Shown here: one piece after another, positions 47,301 through 55,553 of the stretch
How the letters are laid out: each line of letters starts with the position of its first letter
Position numbering within the stretch: the stretch's first letter is position 1
Assembly: GCF_947496855.1 (NCBI RefSeq)
Contig: NZ_CANMED010000005.1
Location: 248,001 to 312,000, forward strand
Length of the DNA stretch: 64,000 nucleotides
Direction: 5' to 3'
DNA from: an uncultured Aquimarina sp.
GTDB taxonomy: Bacteria > Bacteroidota > Bacteroidia > Flavobacteriales > Flavobacteriaceae
Position numbers and translations under genes: made by a program
The notes under the pieces: model-generated
Told to the model about the DNA's origin: nothing
Databases searched by the model: none
Seen by the model: the letters and a program-made list of their open reading frames with translations, nothing else

Positions 47301-47897
47301 CATTTTATTGCTATCGATCTTGGTGAGACACGAGAATTGGTTGGGTTCTCCTATCAGGGAAGACAAACTGGCACTACAGGAATGGTAAAAGATTACATAC
47401 TATTCGGTTGGGATGGCGCTAATTGGAAACAACTATCTACTGGTACTTTTCAAAAATCTTCTCTAAAACAAATAGTTGATTTTGAAAAATTTAGTTGTCG
47501 TTACGTTTATTTCAGAGCACTTTCTGAAGTAGATGATAAAACATGGGCTTCAGTTGCAGAATTCACTGTAAGATATACACCTTTACAAAACACAAGTAGA
47601 TTAGTAAACAATCAACTTATACATGCTTCTCCTCCCTCGGTAGATCTTAGTGATTTTGATGGTATAAAAGTATTTCCGATTCCATTTAAAAATAAAATAA
47701 CGATTAAAGGAGTTCTATCTAAAAAAACGCTGCATTCTATGGAACTTGTTGGAACAAACGGTGTAATTCAAAAAACAAAAACTTCTTTTAATGAAGATCA
47801 AATAATTATTGACACCCAAGAATTAGCAAAAGGTTTTTATATTTTACACATTAAAAAGGATGGGGTTGAAAAAAGAATAAAAATTCTTAAACAGTAA
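44358..47897 (+). CDS. Secreted VPS10/BNR-repeat protein with FN3 and discoidin domains, T9SS cargo
   Basis: 1179 aa. Signal peptide (to about residue 31, SFAQ); a long beta-propeller of sortilin/BNR repeats (about 120-740) with many copies of S-x-D/N-G-G-x-S/T-W (SLDAGQSWTPLG, SINGGNSWSEIY); two fibronectin-III domains (about 752-840 and 847-930) that are nearly identical (GFTIQRNDGNGFERIDFV in both); an F5/8 type C sugar-binding domain (about 935-1075, AADGNPNTYWHSNW, FIAIDLGETRELVGFSY); and a C-terminal T9SS sorting domain (about 1097-1179). Probably a surface or secreted carbohydrate/protein-binding factor; glycosidase activity cannot be shown. It follows the metalloprotease gene. Confidence 0.88.
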   Translation: MTQLRKISILGSCKYLLIFLFVGCMCQQSFAQELYELLQEENLKVSKLERLGTKYYKNHDKGKGSGYKLYMRNLYWAKRNANTGGRVISDAKVVDECKKFYSSFKDNTDPILKSEQRNSNWQELGPFNWRRTSSWSPGLGRITTIAIEPNQQRLIYAGSPGGGIWKSLDAGQSWTPLGDRMLNMSIWSIAIDPNNINIVYLGNSAGQIMRSINGGNSWSEIYRVSGTPRRILIHPNGNSIFIGTTKALYRSTNSGSSFSVVLNSTAEDVEFQPGNTNVIYACGSSFYKSTNGGSSFNRIINGIDRSERMKMAVTPANPNAVYLVQKRGSSFGSLYRSLNGGSSFTTRANSSSTNQVYFTQASRDMAIAVSNTDANEVHLGGMNYSRSLDGGITFSTLATWSDPGDRSYVHADIEVMQYLDGTLYVGSDGGIFRSKDRGNNMSDLTQGGLAVRQYYRFGGSFTDANMIVGGAQDNGTNIMNGANREFKEWLGADGMECFIDHKNNNIVYGTVQFGSLYKSTNGGNSIGNISKPGNFSGEWVTPFMMDPIDNKKIYVGYSNLYRSSNGGSNGSWRNITANINIGGNLDEMAIAASNNNYIYIAEEGTVWRTKNGQSNNPTWTNISNFRGNVNFITVDPNNPERVAIAATGSRIYVSTNAGNSWTSIRGNLPNISAQCLVFDDTQNNGLYVGMQSGVYYTNDLLDSWVPFSTNLPGVQTTELEIHYPTRKIRVSTYGRGIWESDLYNEDNIPDEITPPSNLLAQVNQNEVRLNWDDNSDNESGFTIQRNDGNGFERIDFVESGVETYTDQNLEIGTYTYRIRAYDSDGYSEFSNVREVIIKNIDPNEIIAPSDLTALLNQNSITLTWKDNSNNENGFTIQRNDGNGFERIDFVGSGIETYTDQNLQNDTYTYRVRAYDSDSYSEFSNTTQIIINDVLDDCNGCIVYDTNSEETTNADHSKEKAADGNPNTYWHSNWYDDNTSHPHFIAIDLGETRELVGFSYQGRQTGTTGMVKDYILFGWDGANWKQLSTGTFQKSSLKQIVDFEKFSCRYVYFRALSEVDDKTWASVAEFTVRYTPLQNTSRLVNNQLIHASPPSVDLSDFDGIKVFPIPFKNKITIKGVLSKKTLHSMELVGTNGVIQKTKTSFNEDQIIIDTQELAKGFYILHIKKDGVEKRIKILKQ

Positions 47898-47940
47898 TAA
47901 CAATTAAGAAATTTTTACCATTTTACAAACAACTACACTG

Positions 47941-47969
47941 TTCAGGGTCAAAATATTTTTGACCCTGAA
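47941..47969. terminator. Bidirectional terminator, T9SS gene / HD gene
   Basis: TTCAGGGTCAAAA pairs perfectly with TTTTGACCCTGAA (13 bp, loop TAT). It lies between convergent genes and carries A/T runs in the stem end rather than a separate U-tract. Confidence 0.7.
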
Positions 47970-48003
47970 CTTACGTTAAAAAGATAATCCGAACAAAAGG
48001 GTT

Positions 48004-48654
48004 TTATTTACCCTCCCATTCCTTAAAAAATTGTCCTAAAAACTCTTCCATAAAAAGATGCCTATCTTCGGCTATTCCTTTACCAGTTTTGGTATTCATT
48101 CTATCTTTAAGAAGCAATAGTTTTTCGTAGAAATGATTAATTGTAGGAGCAGTAGAAGTTTTATATTCTTCTTTTGTCATATTTAAATTAGGTGCTATTT
48201 CTGGATCATATAGCGTTCTGTTCTTAAATCCTCCGTAATTAAAACACCTAGCAACTCCAATAGCTCCGATAGCATCCAGACGATCTGCATCTTGTATAAC
48301 ATCTAATTCGGGAGAAGTAAACTTCTGGATAGTATTTCCTCCTTTAAAAGAAATATTTTCTATAATAAGAATAACATGATCTATGATGTTTTTATCAACT
48401 TCTAGGCTTTCCAAAAACTTACTTGCCATTTTAGGGCCAACAGTTTCATCTCCATTATGAAATTTAGAATCAGCAATATCGTGAAGTAATGCTCCCAAAG
48501 AAACTATCAAAAAATCAACATCCTCATCTTTGGCTATAGTTTGTGATGTTTTAAACACCCTCTGGATATGAAACCAATCGTGTCCTCCTTCTGCTCCACG
48601 AAGTGTGTTTTTTACGAAATCTATAGTCTTACTTATGATCTGATCTTCAATCAT
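48004..48654 (-). CDS. HD-domain phosphohydrolase
   Basis: 216 aa, cytoplasmic, resembling the YedJ group. Metal-binding His/Asp residues of the HD superfamily are visible in GGHDWFHIQRVFKTSQTIA, ALLHDIADSKFH and VIQDADRLDAIGAIGVAR. Such proteins hydrolyse nucleotides or other phosphoesters; the substrate is not predictable here. It is last in a tight minus-strand group: 14 nt after the acyl-ACP desaturase gene. Its role in lipid metabolism, if any, is unknown. Confidence 0.88.
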   Translation of the reverse strand: MIEDQIISKTIDFVKNTLRGAEGGHDWFHIQRVFKTSQTIAKDEDVDFLIVSLGALLHDIADSKFHNGDETVGPKMASKFLESLEVDKNIIDHVILIIENISFKGGNTIQKFTSPELDVIQDADRLDAIGAIGVARCFNYGGFKNRTLYDPEIAPNLNMTKEEYKTSTAPTINHFYEKLLLLKDRMNTKTGKGIAEDRHLFMEEFLGQFFKEWEGK

Positions 48655-48667
48655 ATGTATTTACTAC

Positions 48668-49669
48668 TTATTTAATCAATGCAGGTTGCACCCACTTAAA
48701 CTCAAAAACTTCCTCTGGAACAACTATTCTTTCACTGATTCTCTGCATTCTAGCTGGTAATTTCATTACAAAATCACGCGCTTTCTCTGCTTCGTCTGTA
48801 AGATCTACTAGTTTGTCGATCTCCCACTTATCAATCAGACGTTGCATAATATCTATATAGTCCTGAGCAGTATAAACTCCTAATCGTTGAGCTGCATTAG
48901 AAAACTCTTCGAAAGCACTACCAATAGTATTTCCAGATTCTCTCAAAAATACTGCTGGCATTACAATTTTATGCTTCATCATATCACTAAATGCTACCAT
49001 CATTTGGCTAGGATCTACCTCGAAGATGTTTTTCACAAACTCACTATAGGCATTAAAATGACGCATTTCATCACCTGCAATAATCTTACACATTTTAGCA
49101 AGTGATTTATTTGAATATCCTCTAGCTAACTTAGCCACTCTACTATGAGAGATATTTGTAGCCAATTCCTGGAAACTGGTGTATATAAAATTCTTGTATG
49201 GATCCCTATCCGTACCAATATCAAAACCATCATTAATTAGGTGTTGTGTAGTACGTTCTACCTCTATCATATTTACTCTACCTGATAGGTACAAATATTT
49301 ATTCAAGGTATCTCCATGTCGATTCTCTTCACTCGTCCAATAACGTACCCATCTAGACCAACCATTTCCTCTTTCACCTTCATGCTGATTTACTCCCTCA
49401 ACGTCCATTAACCAAGATTCATAGGTAGGAAGTGCCTCTTCGGTAATCGTGTCTCCTACTAAAACTACCCAAAAATCATATGGAAGTTCTTTGGCTAACT
49501 CTCTCAATTCTTTAACCTCATCAAAGAACGTGTCTTCATTCTGCGAATCAGGTAAAAAATCAGTTGGCTGCCATACACTGTCTATTGGAATCAGAAATCT
49601 ATCAATATAAGACTCTATCTTCTTTTCCAATAATTGCATTACTTCTAATCTAATATTATCTATAGCCAT
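48668..49669 (-). CDS. Acyl-ACP desaturase
   Basis: 333 aa, soluble di-iron enzyme that puts a double bond into acyl chains carried on ACP, using O2 and reduced ferredoxin. The two iron-binding motifs are EENRHGD and DEMRHFNAY (the ExxH pair of the fatty acid desaturase type 2 family), with a further Glu in the helix ERTTQHLI. Length is close to the family's usual 330-360. It is co-transcribed with plsC (11 nt upstream) and an HD protein (14 nt downstream), consistent with supply of unsaturated acyl chains for membrane phospholipids, useful for cold adaptation. Confidence 0.93.
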   Translation of the reverse strand: MAIDNIRLEVMQLLEKKIESYIDRFLIPIDSVWQPTDFLPDSQNEDTFFDEVKELRELAKELPYDFWVVLVGDTITEEALPTYESWLMDVEGVNQHEGERGNGWSRWVRYWTSEENRHGDTLNKYLYLSGRVNMIEVERTTQHLINDGFDIGTDRDPYKNFIYTSFQELATNISHSRVAKLARGYSNKSLAKMCKIIAGDEMRHFNAYSEFVKNIFEVDPSQMMVAFSDMMKHKIVMPAVFLRESGNTIGSAFEEFSNAAQRLGVYTAQDYIDIMQRLIDKWEIDKLVDLTDEAEKARDFVMKLPARMQRISERIVVPEEVFEFKWVQPALIK

Positions 49670-49679
49670 GACTATTTAT

Positions 49680-50438
49680 TTACGTTTTTATAGTAGAAAT
49701 CACTCTCTTTTCCGTAATTTCTAATAACTCTTCTATCGTTTTATTGGCAGTCTCGACAGGTTCTTGTACCTCTAAAGTAAGGTGTATTCCTACTCCCATT
49801 GGGAAATTACCAAATCGAACCAACTTCCAACTATTATTAATGGTAACTGGAACCACTAAAGCTTCTGGAGCATTCTTAAGCAATATTTTTAGTCCTGTGT
49901 GAGCAAATTCCTTTGGTTCACCATTTCTGCTTCGTGTCCCTTCGGGATAAATTACTGCTGCAAACTTATTTTCAGCAATAGACTTTCCGAATTTAGAAAT
50001 TTCAGGTATCGATTGTTTTGCATTCTTTCGATCAATTAAAGCATGTCCACCATTTCTTAAATTAAAAGAAATACTTGGAATTCCTTTACCCAACTCAATT
50101 TTTGAAATAAATTTTGGTTTATGGCTATGCAAATACCAAGATATTAAAGGTACATCAAACATACTTTGATGATTCGAAACAATAATCAATGAACGATCTT
50201 TGGGTAACTTATATTGGTTTTTAAAACTTATCCTTACTCCCAAAACATGCAGGCAGCGCAATAAACAAAGATTCATCAAGTTTATTACACCTCTATGGGT
50301 TTTTGCCCCGCCTAGTTTGACTCCAAGCCACTGCAATGGTTGAAAAACACACAGTGTTAATCCAAAAAACAAATAGAAAACTATCGAAAGCGGATATGAA
50401 ATTATCCTTTTTAAAGCCCCCATATCTTCTCTTAGCAA
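49680..50438 (-). CDS. plsC: 1-acyl-sn-glycerol-3-phosphate acyltransferase
   Basis: 252 aa. It transfers the second acyl chain to lysophosphatidic acid in membrane phospholipid synthesis. It has a hydrophobic N-terminus (SIVFYLFFGLTLCVF), then the acyltransferase motifs NHQSMFDV (NHx4D), GHALIDRKN, YPEGTRSRNG (binding of glycerol-phosphate) and a later VVPVTINNS. It is the first gene of a tight three-gene minus-strand group with a desaturase and an HD hydrolase, which links acylation and chain unsaturation. A divergent leader-peptide gene lies on the other side. Confidence 0.92.
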   Translation of the reverse strand: MLREDMGALKRIISYPLSIVFYLFFGLTLCVFQPLQWLGVKLGGAKTHRGVINLMNLCLLRCLHVLGVRISFKNQYKLPKDRSLIIVSNHQSMFDVPLISWYLHSHKPKFISKIELGKGIPSISFNLRNGGHALIDRKNAKQSIPEISKFGKSIAENKFAAVIYPEGTRSRNGEPKEFAHTGLKILLKNAPEALVVPVTINNSWKLVRFGNFPMGVGIHLTLEVQEPVETANKTIEELLEITEKRVISTIKT

Positions 50439-50591
50439 TTAATAATTTTTGACTTATGTTACTATAGCGCAAGGTCTGATATTATTTTTAGTTAGCCAAT
50501 TGTTTAGTCCATAAAATTAAAGAAGCATATCACTTAAAAGTTGATTAAATAATATTACAATAACAACTCACTACTTAATATTAACAAATAA

Positions 50592-50603
50592 TTGAGGCCT
50601 CAA
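50592..50603. promoter_or_regulatory. Perfect palindrome upstream of the third leader-peptide gene
   Basis: TTGAGGCCTCAA is a perfect 12-bp dyad, GC-rich for this region, 58 nt before the peptide ATG and in the divergent region with plsC. It may be an operator; chance is possible at this length. Confidence 0.3.
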
Positions 50604-50660
50604 GCAAACAAAAATCATAATTTTAGAATCATTAATATTTATTAACTTAATTATCAAAAA

Positions 50661-50810
50661 ATGTTAAAAGAAATTTTAAATTTAAAAGGTGTTGAAGTAT
50701 TAGACAAAAAAATCATGAAAAAAATTAAAGGTAATGGAGGTTGTGGTTGTGGTCCAAATGGCGGTGGAACAAATCCTTATTATGGAGGACCACCTTGCCA
50801 TATGTGCTAA
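50661..50810 (+). CDS. Gly/Cys-rich GG-leader-like peptide
   Basis: 49 aa. The leader MLKEILNLKGVEVLDKKIMK is clearly related to that of the 65-aa peptide at 4711, but the cleavage region reads KIKGNGG instead of IKGG. The 20-25-aa core is rich in Gly and Pro with four Cys (GCGCGPNGGG ... PPCHMC). It stands alone with its own strong terminator. Modification or export genes are not nearby. A metal-binding or bacteriocin-like role is possible but not shown. Confidence 0.65.
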   Translation: MLKEILNLKGVEVLDKKIMKKIKGNGGCGCGPNGGGTNPYYGGPPCHMC

Positions 50811-50866
50811 GTTTAACATTAAAAAAAAACAGCTGCATAAAACAGCTGTTTTTTTTAATGTTAAAC
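50811..50866. terminator. Long bidirectional terminator after the leader-peptide gene
   Basis: GTTTAACATT-A9-CAGCTG pairs with CAGCTG-T8-AATGTTAAAC across a 7-base loop (CATAAAA), an almost perfect 24-25 bp inverted repeat starting right after the peptide stop codon. It serves the convergent bacilliredoxin gene too. Confidence 0.9.
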
Positions 50867-50885
50867 TCAGACTAAAAAGCCTCTA

Positions 50886-51296
50886 TTAGCAATGCTCATT
50901 ATAAGCATCCTTTAAGTTTTCTGCAATCATGTCTGCTGGTCTTCCTTCGATATGATGACGCTCTAGCATATGCACTAGTTCTCCATTCTTAAACAAAGCC
51001 ATTGATGGTGATGAAGGTGGAAATGGCACCATATACCCACGTGCTTTATCTGTTGCCTCACGATCAACTCCTGCAAAAACAGTTACTAAATTATCTGGTT
51101 TTTTATTATTCGCCAAAGATGCTTTTGCTCCTGGTCTTGCATTAGCTGCTGCACAACCACATACCGAATTCACAACCACTAGCGTAGTCCCTTCTTTTGT
51201 AATTGCAGCTTCTACATCTGCTGCTGTTTGTAATTCATTAAAACCTATATTAGTTAGGTCCTCACGCATTGGTTTTACTAAATCTGCTGGATACAT
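50886..51296 (-). CDS. BrxA/BrxB family bacilliredoxin
   Basis: 136 aa thioredoxin-fold protein with the family's CGC motif (VNSVCGCAAANARPG), where the first Cys attacks bacillithiol mixed disulfides (or equivalents) on oxidised proteins. Other family marks are MYPADLVKPMREDLTNIGF at the start and PFPPSSPSMALFKNGELVHM. Found widely in Bacteroidota. Transcribed alone, convergent with the leader-peptide gene. It would act in cytoplasmic thiol homeostasis. Confidence 0.93.
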   Translation of the reverse strand: MYPADLVKPMREDLTNIGFNELQTAADVEAAITKEGTTLVVVNSVCGCAAANARPGAKASLANNKKPDNLVTVFAGVDREATDKARGYMVPFPPSSPSMALFKNGELVHMLERHHIEGRPADMIAENLKDAYNEHC

Positions 51297-51504
51297 ATTT
51301 CTTAACTATTTTTTATTTAAAACTTTGATGTAAAGATACAAATAATGTACCACATCCATATGACTGCCAAGTAGTCGGAAAAGACTTCTAATACTATCTT
51401 ATTATTATTTTTAGTAACAAAACTCAATAGTATCTTACTAATAGTATATAAATGAAATTGTGTAAATAATTGAATTATCTTTACACCTTCAAAATTAAAC
51501 ATGA

Positions 51505-52239
51505 ATGATTAAATGGATTGCTGCTCTAGTAGGAGGTATATTTTTCAGATTTCCTGGAGCGATACTAGGTTTTATTTTAGGCAGCTTATTAGATGCTACA
51601 AGAACTAAAGGAAGTAAAGGTTTTACAAAAGTATTTACTCAAGAAAAACAAGTAAGTCCGGGTGATTTCGAACTTAATTTACTTTCTCTTTCATCTATTG
51701 TAATAAAAGCAGATGGTCACATTAATCAAACAGAACTAGATTATGTCCGACAGTACTTTGTAAGCGCTTACGGTAAAGAACGTGCTAATGCTACCTTTAG
51801 AACATTTAACGAAATCATAAAAAACAGAGAGATCTCTGCGCAGCGAATTTGTATGTTTCTTACGCAACGCACACGATATGCTGCTAGACTCCAGATTCTT
51901 CATTTTCTATTTGGAATTGCCAATGCAGATGGAAGTGTAAGCGAAGCAGAAGCCATAGAAATTCAAAAGATGGCCGGTTTTATGCGCGTGAATTTTAGCG
52001 ATTTTGAAAGTATCAAGGCAATGTTCTTTAAAACCGGTGATCACGCCTATAAAATTCTAGAGATTGAAAAAAATGCTTCAGATACCGAAGTGAAAAAGGC
52101 GTATCGAACGATGGTAAAAAAATACCACCCTGACAAAGTACAGCATATGGATCCCGTTCATATTAAAGGTGCTGAAGAGAAATTTAAAGAAGTACAAAAA
52201 GCTTACGAACAGATTCAAAAAGAACGTGGCCTGATATAA
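51505..52239 (+). CDS. TerB-DnaJ (DjlA-like) co-chaperone
   Basis: 244 aa. The N-terminal hydrophobic stretch (about 5-30, [20 protein letters not shown]) may anchor it to the membrane. A TerB-like helical domain (about 55-165, [36 protein letters not shown]) and a C-terminal J-domain (about 178-244) with the HPD motif in YHPDKV follow. This matches DjlA-type DnaJ proteins that recruit DnaK at the inner membrane. ATG at 51501 is out of frame, so 51505 is the start. Its partner is likely a DnaK encoded elsewhere. Confidence 0.9.
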   Translation: MIKWIAALVGGIFFRFPGAILGFILGSLLDATRTKGSKGFTKVFTQEKQVSPGDFELNLLSLSSIVIKADGHINQTELDYVRQYFVSAYGKERANATFRTFNEIIKNREISAQRICMFLTQRTRYAARLQILHFLFGIANADGSVSEAEAIEIQKMAGFMRVNFSDFESIKAMFFKTGDHAYKILEIEKNASDTEVKKAYRTMVKKYHPDKVQHMDPVHIKGAEEKFKEVQKAYEQIQKERGLI

Positions 52240-52312
52240 CTACTAGTTCTTTTTCAGAATTAAACTATTAATTGTAACTTATTTGGTTTAATAAATGATG
52301 CTAAAATAATAT

Positions 52313-53356
52313 ATGCATAAGCTGATATTTCTTATTTTATTTGGTTTACTATCTTTTTACCAATCCAATGGTCAAGACTTTGACAGGATTGATTCTATTG
52401 TGAATCTATATCCTAAAAAATTTAAGACTTCAAAAAAGCTTGCAGATCAAATTTCAAAAGACTTTGATTCTGAATTAGATAAAGCGAAAGCGATATTTTC
52501 TTGGATAACAAAAAATATATCGTATGATTATAAAGAATCTGGAAAATATTATACCGATTATGCTAATTCGTACAAATCAGTTCGACATAATCCTTTTCCT
52601 AGTTTTCGCTCCACTAACTATATGGATTATGACAAAACAAAATCAGGATCTAAAAAGCATTTAAAAACTGAAAAAAAGTACAGAGAAAAAATTTCTAAAA
52701 GAGTTATATCAAACGGAACTGCTGTTTGCGAAGGTTATACTCAACTGTATAAGGATCTTTGTGACCATCTTGAAATCACTTGTTTTTATGTTTTAGGAAA
52801 AGCTAAAAATCAAATAAATCATATAGGAAAAGAATATCGGATCGATCACGCATGGAATATCATAGAAATTAATTTCAAAAAGTATTTAATTGATGTTACA
52901 TGGGGAAGTACTGGTTATTATGACATTGACGATAAAAAATTTGTAGAAAAACCTAATTATTTTTACTTCGGAACAGCTCCCGAAATGTTTATAAAAGAAC
53001 ACTATCCAGATTTTTATGAAAATAGTTTGTTAACAGAAAATATTAACAAAGAAACATTTTCTGAAGTCCCATTATTCTATAACCACAAAAAAACGCAAGA
53101 TTTTAATCTAATTACTCCTTCTACAGGAATTCTTAACAAAGAAGACAACACCATTCAAGAGTTTGTTATTGAGTATAAACAACCCGTATACTCAATTGTA
53201 TACCTCATAAACAACACACAGTTCAATTACACAGGAAAAATAGCATACAATGAAGGACAAATTGAATTTAACATTGATCTAACTGTGATTCCTAATGCTA
53301 AAGAACTTATCATAGTTATAAATGAAATCCCAGTGGTTGGTTTTAAAATAGAATAA
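52313..53356 (+). CDS. Exported transglutaminase-like protein (tandem copy 1)
   Basis: 347 aa with a signal peptide (to about residue 20, YQSNGQ). It has a transglutaminase/cysteine-protease-like core with the triad in order: Cys139 in GTAVCEGYTQ, His in DHAWNIIEI and Asp in LIDVTWG. N-terminal helices (SKKLADQISKDFDSELDKAK) are typical of Bacteroidota 'transglutaminase domain' proteins. C-terminal ~90 residues are beta-rich. Substrate unknown; it probably acts in the periplasm or on the surface. A close paralogue follows 16 nt later, so the two form an operon. Confidence 0.87.
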   Translation: MHKLIFLILFGLLSFYQSNGQDFDRIDSIVNLYPKKFKTSKKLADQISKDFDSELDKAKAIFSWITKNISYDYKESGKYYTDYANSYKSVRHNPFPSFRSTNYMDYDKTKSGSKKHLKTEKKYREKISKRVISNGTAVCEGYTQLYKDLCDHLEITCFYVLGKAKNQINHIGKEYRIDHAWNIIEINFKKYLIDVTWGSTGYYDIDDKKFVEKPNYFYFGTAPEMFIKEHYPDFYENSLLTENINKETFSEVPLFYNHKKTQDFNLITPSTGILNKEDNTIQEFVIEYKQPVYSIVYLINNTQFNYTGKIAYNEGQIEFNIDLTVIPNAKELIIVINEIPVVGFKIE

Positions 53357-53371
53357 TATCCACTAAACCTA

Positions 53372-54403
53372 ATGAATAAACAATTATTTCTTCTATTCAC
53401 ATTACTTATATTGTCATTTACTTTATATTCTCAGAACTTTGGTAAAATCGACTCTATTGTTTATTCCTATCCTATACGATATAAACATCCAAAAAAACTT
53501 GCTGATCAAATCGCTAAAGATTTTAATACAGACATAGAAAAAGCAATGGCTGTATATTCCTGGATTACCAAAAATATCTCTTACAGCTATAAAGAGTTAT
53601 GGAAAAACAATTCTGATTATAATAAAGCTTATTATGCCACACAAGATAATTACTACCCTTCTTATTATTCATCTAATTATGTATCATATAGCAAATCATC
53701 CAAATCTGGATTCAAAAAGCATTTAAAAACCGAAAAGAAATATAGAGAGAAAATTTCAAAAAAAGTTATCTCTAAGGGTTATGCAGTGTGTGAAGGATAT
53801 TCTCAGCTTTTTAAAAACACTTGTGATTACTTAAATATATCTTGTTTTTATGTGGTTGGAAAATCGAAAACTAAAATTAACAATATAGGAAACGTAAAAT
53901 CTTCCAATCACGCATGGAATATAGTAGAGATAAATTTCAAAAAATATTTAATAGATGCCACCTGGGGCGCTGGTTCTTATGATCAAACTACTCATAAGTT
54001 CACGAGCAAACCAGATACGTTCTATTTTGGCACTGATCCTAAAATTTTTATAAAGAAACATTATCCAGATTTTTACGGAAATAGCTTGTTAAAAGAACAA
54101 ATTAGTCCAGAGGAATTTTCTAACTCACCTCTATACTATAGTAATAAGAAATCTTCAATTTTTAATATTATAAAACCTGCTAACGGAGTTTTCTATAGAG
54201 AAAGCCAACAGGTTCTTTTTACATATGAACAAACAATTCATTCTATAACTTATAAACTTGATGATAAGGAGTTTATTTATAATAAAGAAATTGAATATAA
54301 TGAAGGCGAAATTGGACTAAAATTCGATTTATCAAACACCAAAGCTAAAGAACTAGTCATATTTTTTGATCACACTATGGTTATTGGTTTTAAAATAGAA
54401 TAA
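53372..54403 (+). CDS. Exported transglutaminase-like protein (tandem copy 2)
   Basis: 343 aa, a tandem duplicate of the preceding gene with the same layout: signal peptide (ending LYSQ), the Cys in YAVCEGYSQLF, His in NHAWNIVEI and Asp in LIDATWG. The C-terminal beta region is more diverged. The Tyr-rich stretch near residues 85-110 (YYATQDNYYPSYYSSNYVSY) is specific to this copy and longer than in copy 1. Active-site residues are intact, so both copies may be functional. It converges on crtY with only 7 nt between stop codons. Confidence 0.87.
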   Translation: MNKQLFLLFTLLILSFTLYSQNFGKIDSIVYSYPIRYKHPKKLADQIAKDFNTDIEKAMAVYSWITKNISYSYKELWKNNSDYNKAYYATQDNYYPSYYSSNYVSYSKSSKSGFKKHLKTEKKYREKISKKVISKGYAVCEGYSQLFKNTCDYLNISCFYVVGKSKTKINNIGNVKSSNHAWNIVEINFKKYLIDATWGAGSYDQTTHKFTSKPDTFYFGTDPKIFIKKHYPDFYGNSLLKEQISPEEFSNSPLYYSNKKSSIFNIIKPANGVFYRESQQVLFTYEQTIHSITYKLDDKEFIYNKEIEYNEGEIGLKFDLSNTKAKELVIFFDHTMVIGFKIE

Positions 54404-54410
54404 ATCAATT

Positions 54411-55553
54411 TTATTTAAGTAACCTATTCCATATTATTTTTAAGAACTTTACGATTGGCATAGTCGACATAATTTTTATGTCTTCTAAAAAAGATGTTTC
54501 CTCATCCAAAAACTTAAGAATCTTACTTGTCTTATTTCTTCTAAATAATCTCGAAAATAGAGCAGCTCCATTTTGATTTTCTTTTGACAAAAAATCCAGT
54601 AATAAAAGATCATAGTACCAAAATTTGGTTCGTTTTTCAAATCGAGATAGATCATTATTCTTCTTAAGAAACGCAACAAGTTTTCTTACTCTTTTCTCTG
54701 AATTATGGAATGTAAAACCGGTACTGGGTTTTGTCCATCCACCTGCTGTTCCTATATGAATTATATTTGTAGAATTTTGTTTCCTAAATTCATAACACGT
54801 CATTGGAATACAACCTTTCTCTTTTTCCGTAATTTGATATTCTTTGATTCCTTTGGACTCTAAATATGCTTTGATTTCTGTTTCGTATGCCGATTTAGAA
54901 AGAAGGTTCTTAGAGAATAACGTATACTCAAACAAGGCCTCAGTTTCAGAAATTGGCAAAAAGTACATAAACCGTGTATTATCGTTCTGATCTACCGTGA
55001 AATCCATAAAAGTAGCGGTTTCCCTATCAAAAACCGGAGTTTCAGTCTTTATAAACCATCCTATAAAATGCTGATTTAATAGTGGGTATTTTTGTTGTGT
55101 TTCATACGATGAAGATAGCAGAACACTATTAAAAACTTTATCACCTAAGTATTTTTTTTGATCCGTTTCTACCTCTACAATGCCACCTTCGTCAACAAGA
55201 CCAATTACCTTTTCTTGTACCAAAGTAACATTAGATTTTTCCTGTAAAAAAACAAAAATAAAATCGTAAAAATCCTTACTTCGAATAAGTTTGTATCGAT
55301 AAGGAGAAATATCTATAGTATCAGAAAAATCCTGGCTACCAAAGAAAATACGATTCCAATTTTTACTAACTATGTGATCCCAGATTCCTTTTTCTTCTTC
55401 CCAAAAACACCAAGTGCGATCATTTTGATTCTTTATGTCTTTATCAATTAAGAGTATCTGTTTTTGATCAAAAAAACTATCCGTCAACATCTGATATATC
55501 AGCATCAAACCTGATGCTCCTGTACCTGTGATGATGTAATCATATTTTTGCAT
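54411..55553 (-). CDS. crtY: Lycopene cyclase
   Basis: 380 aa FAD-dependent enzyme that closes ionone rings on lycopene (or on one end of a monocyclic carotenoid). N-terminal dinucleotide motif ITGTGASGLMLIYQ, then RTWCFWEEEKG, YKLIRSKDFYDFIF, FMDFTVDQND, MYFLPISETEALFEYTLFS and IGTAGGWTKPSTGFTF, all typical of the CrtY-type cyclases. It is the third gene of the crtD-cruF-crtY operon and abuts cruF with no spacer (stop codon next to ATG). Together these give hydroxylated monocyclic carotenoids, in line with saproxanthin/myxol-type pigments (inference). Confidence 0.93.
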   Translation of the reverse strand: MQKYDYIITGTGASGLMLIYQMLTDSFFDQKQILLIDKDIKNQNDRTWCFWEEEKGIWDHIVSKNWNRIFFGSQDFSDTIDISPYRYKLIRSKDFYDFIFVFLQEKSNVTLVQEKVIGLVDEGGIVEVETDQKKYLGDKVFNSVLLSSSYETQQKYPLLNQHFIGWFIKTETPVFDRETATFMDFTVDQNDNTRFMYFLPISETEALFEYTLFSKNLLSKSAYETEIKAYLESKGIKEYQITEKEKGCIPMTCYEFRKQNSTNIIHIGTAGGWTKPSTGFTFHNSEKRVRKLVAFLKKNNDLSRFEKRTKFWYYDLLLLDFLSKENQNGAALFSRLFRRNKTSKILKFLDEETSFLEDIKIMSTMPIVKFLKIIWNRLLK

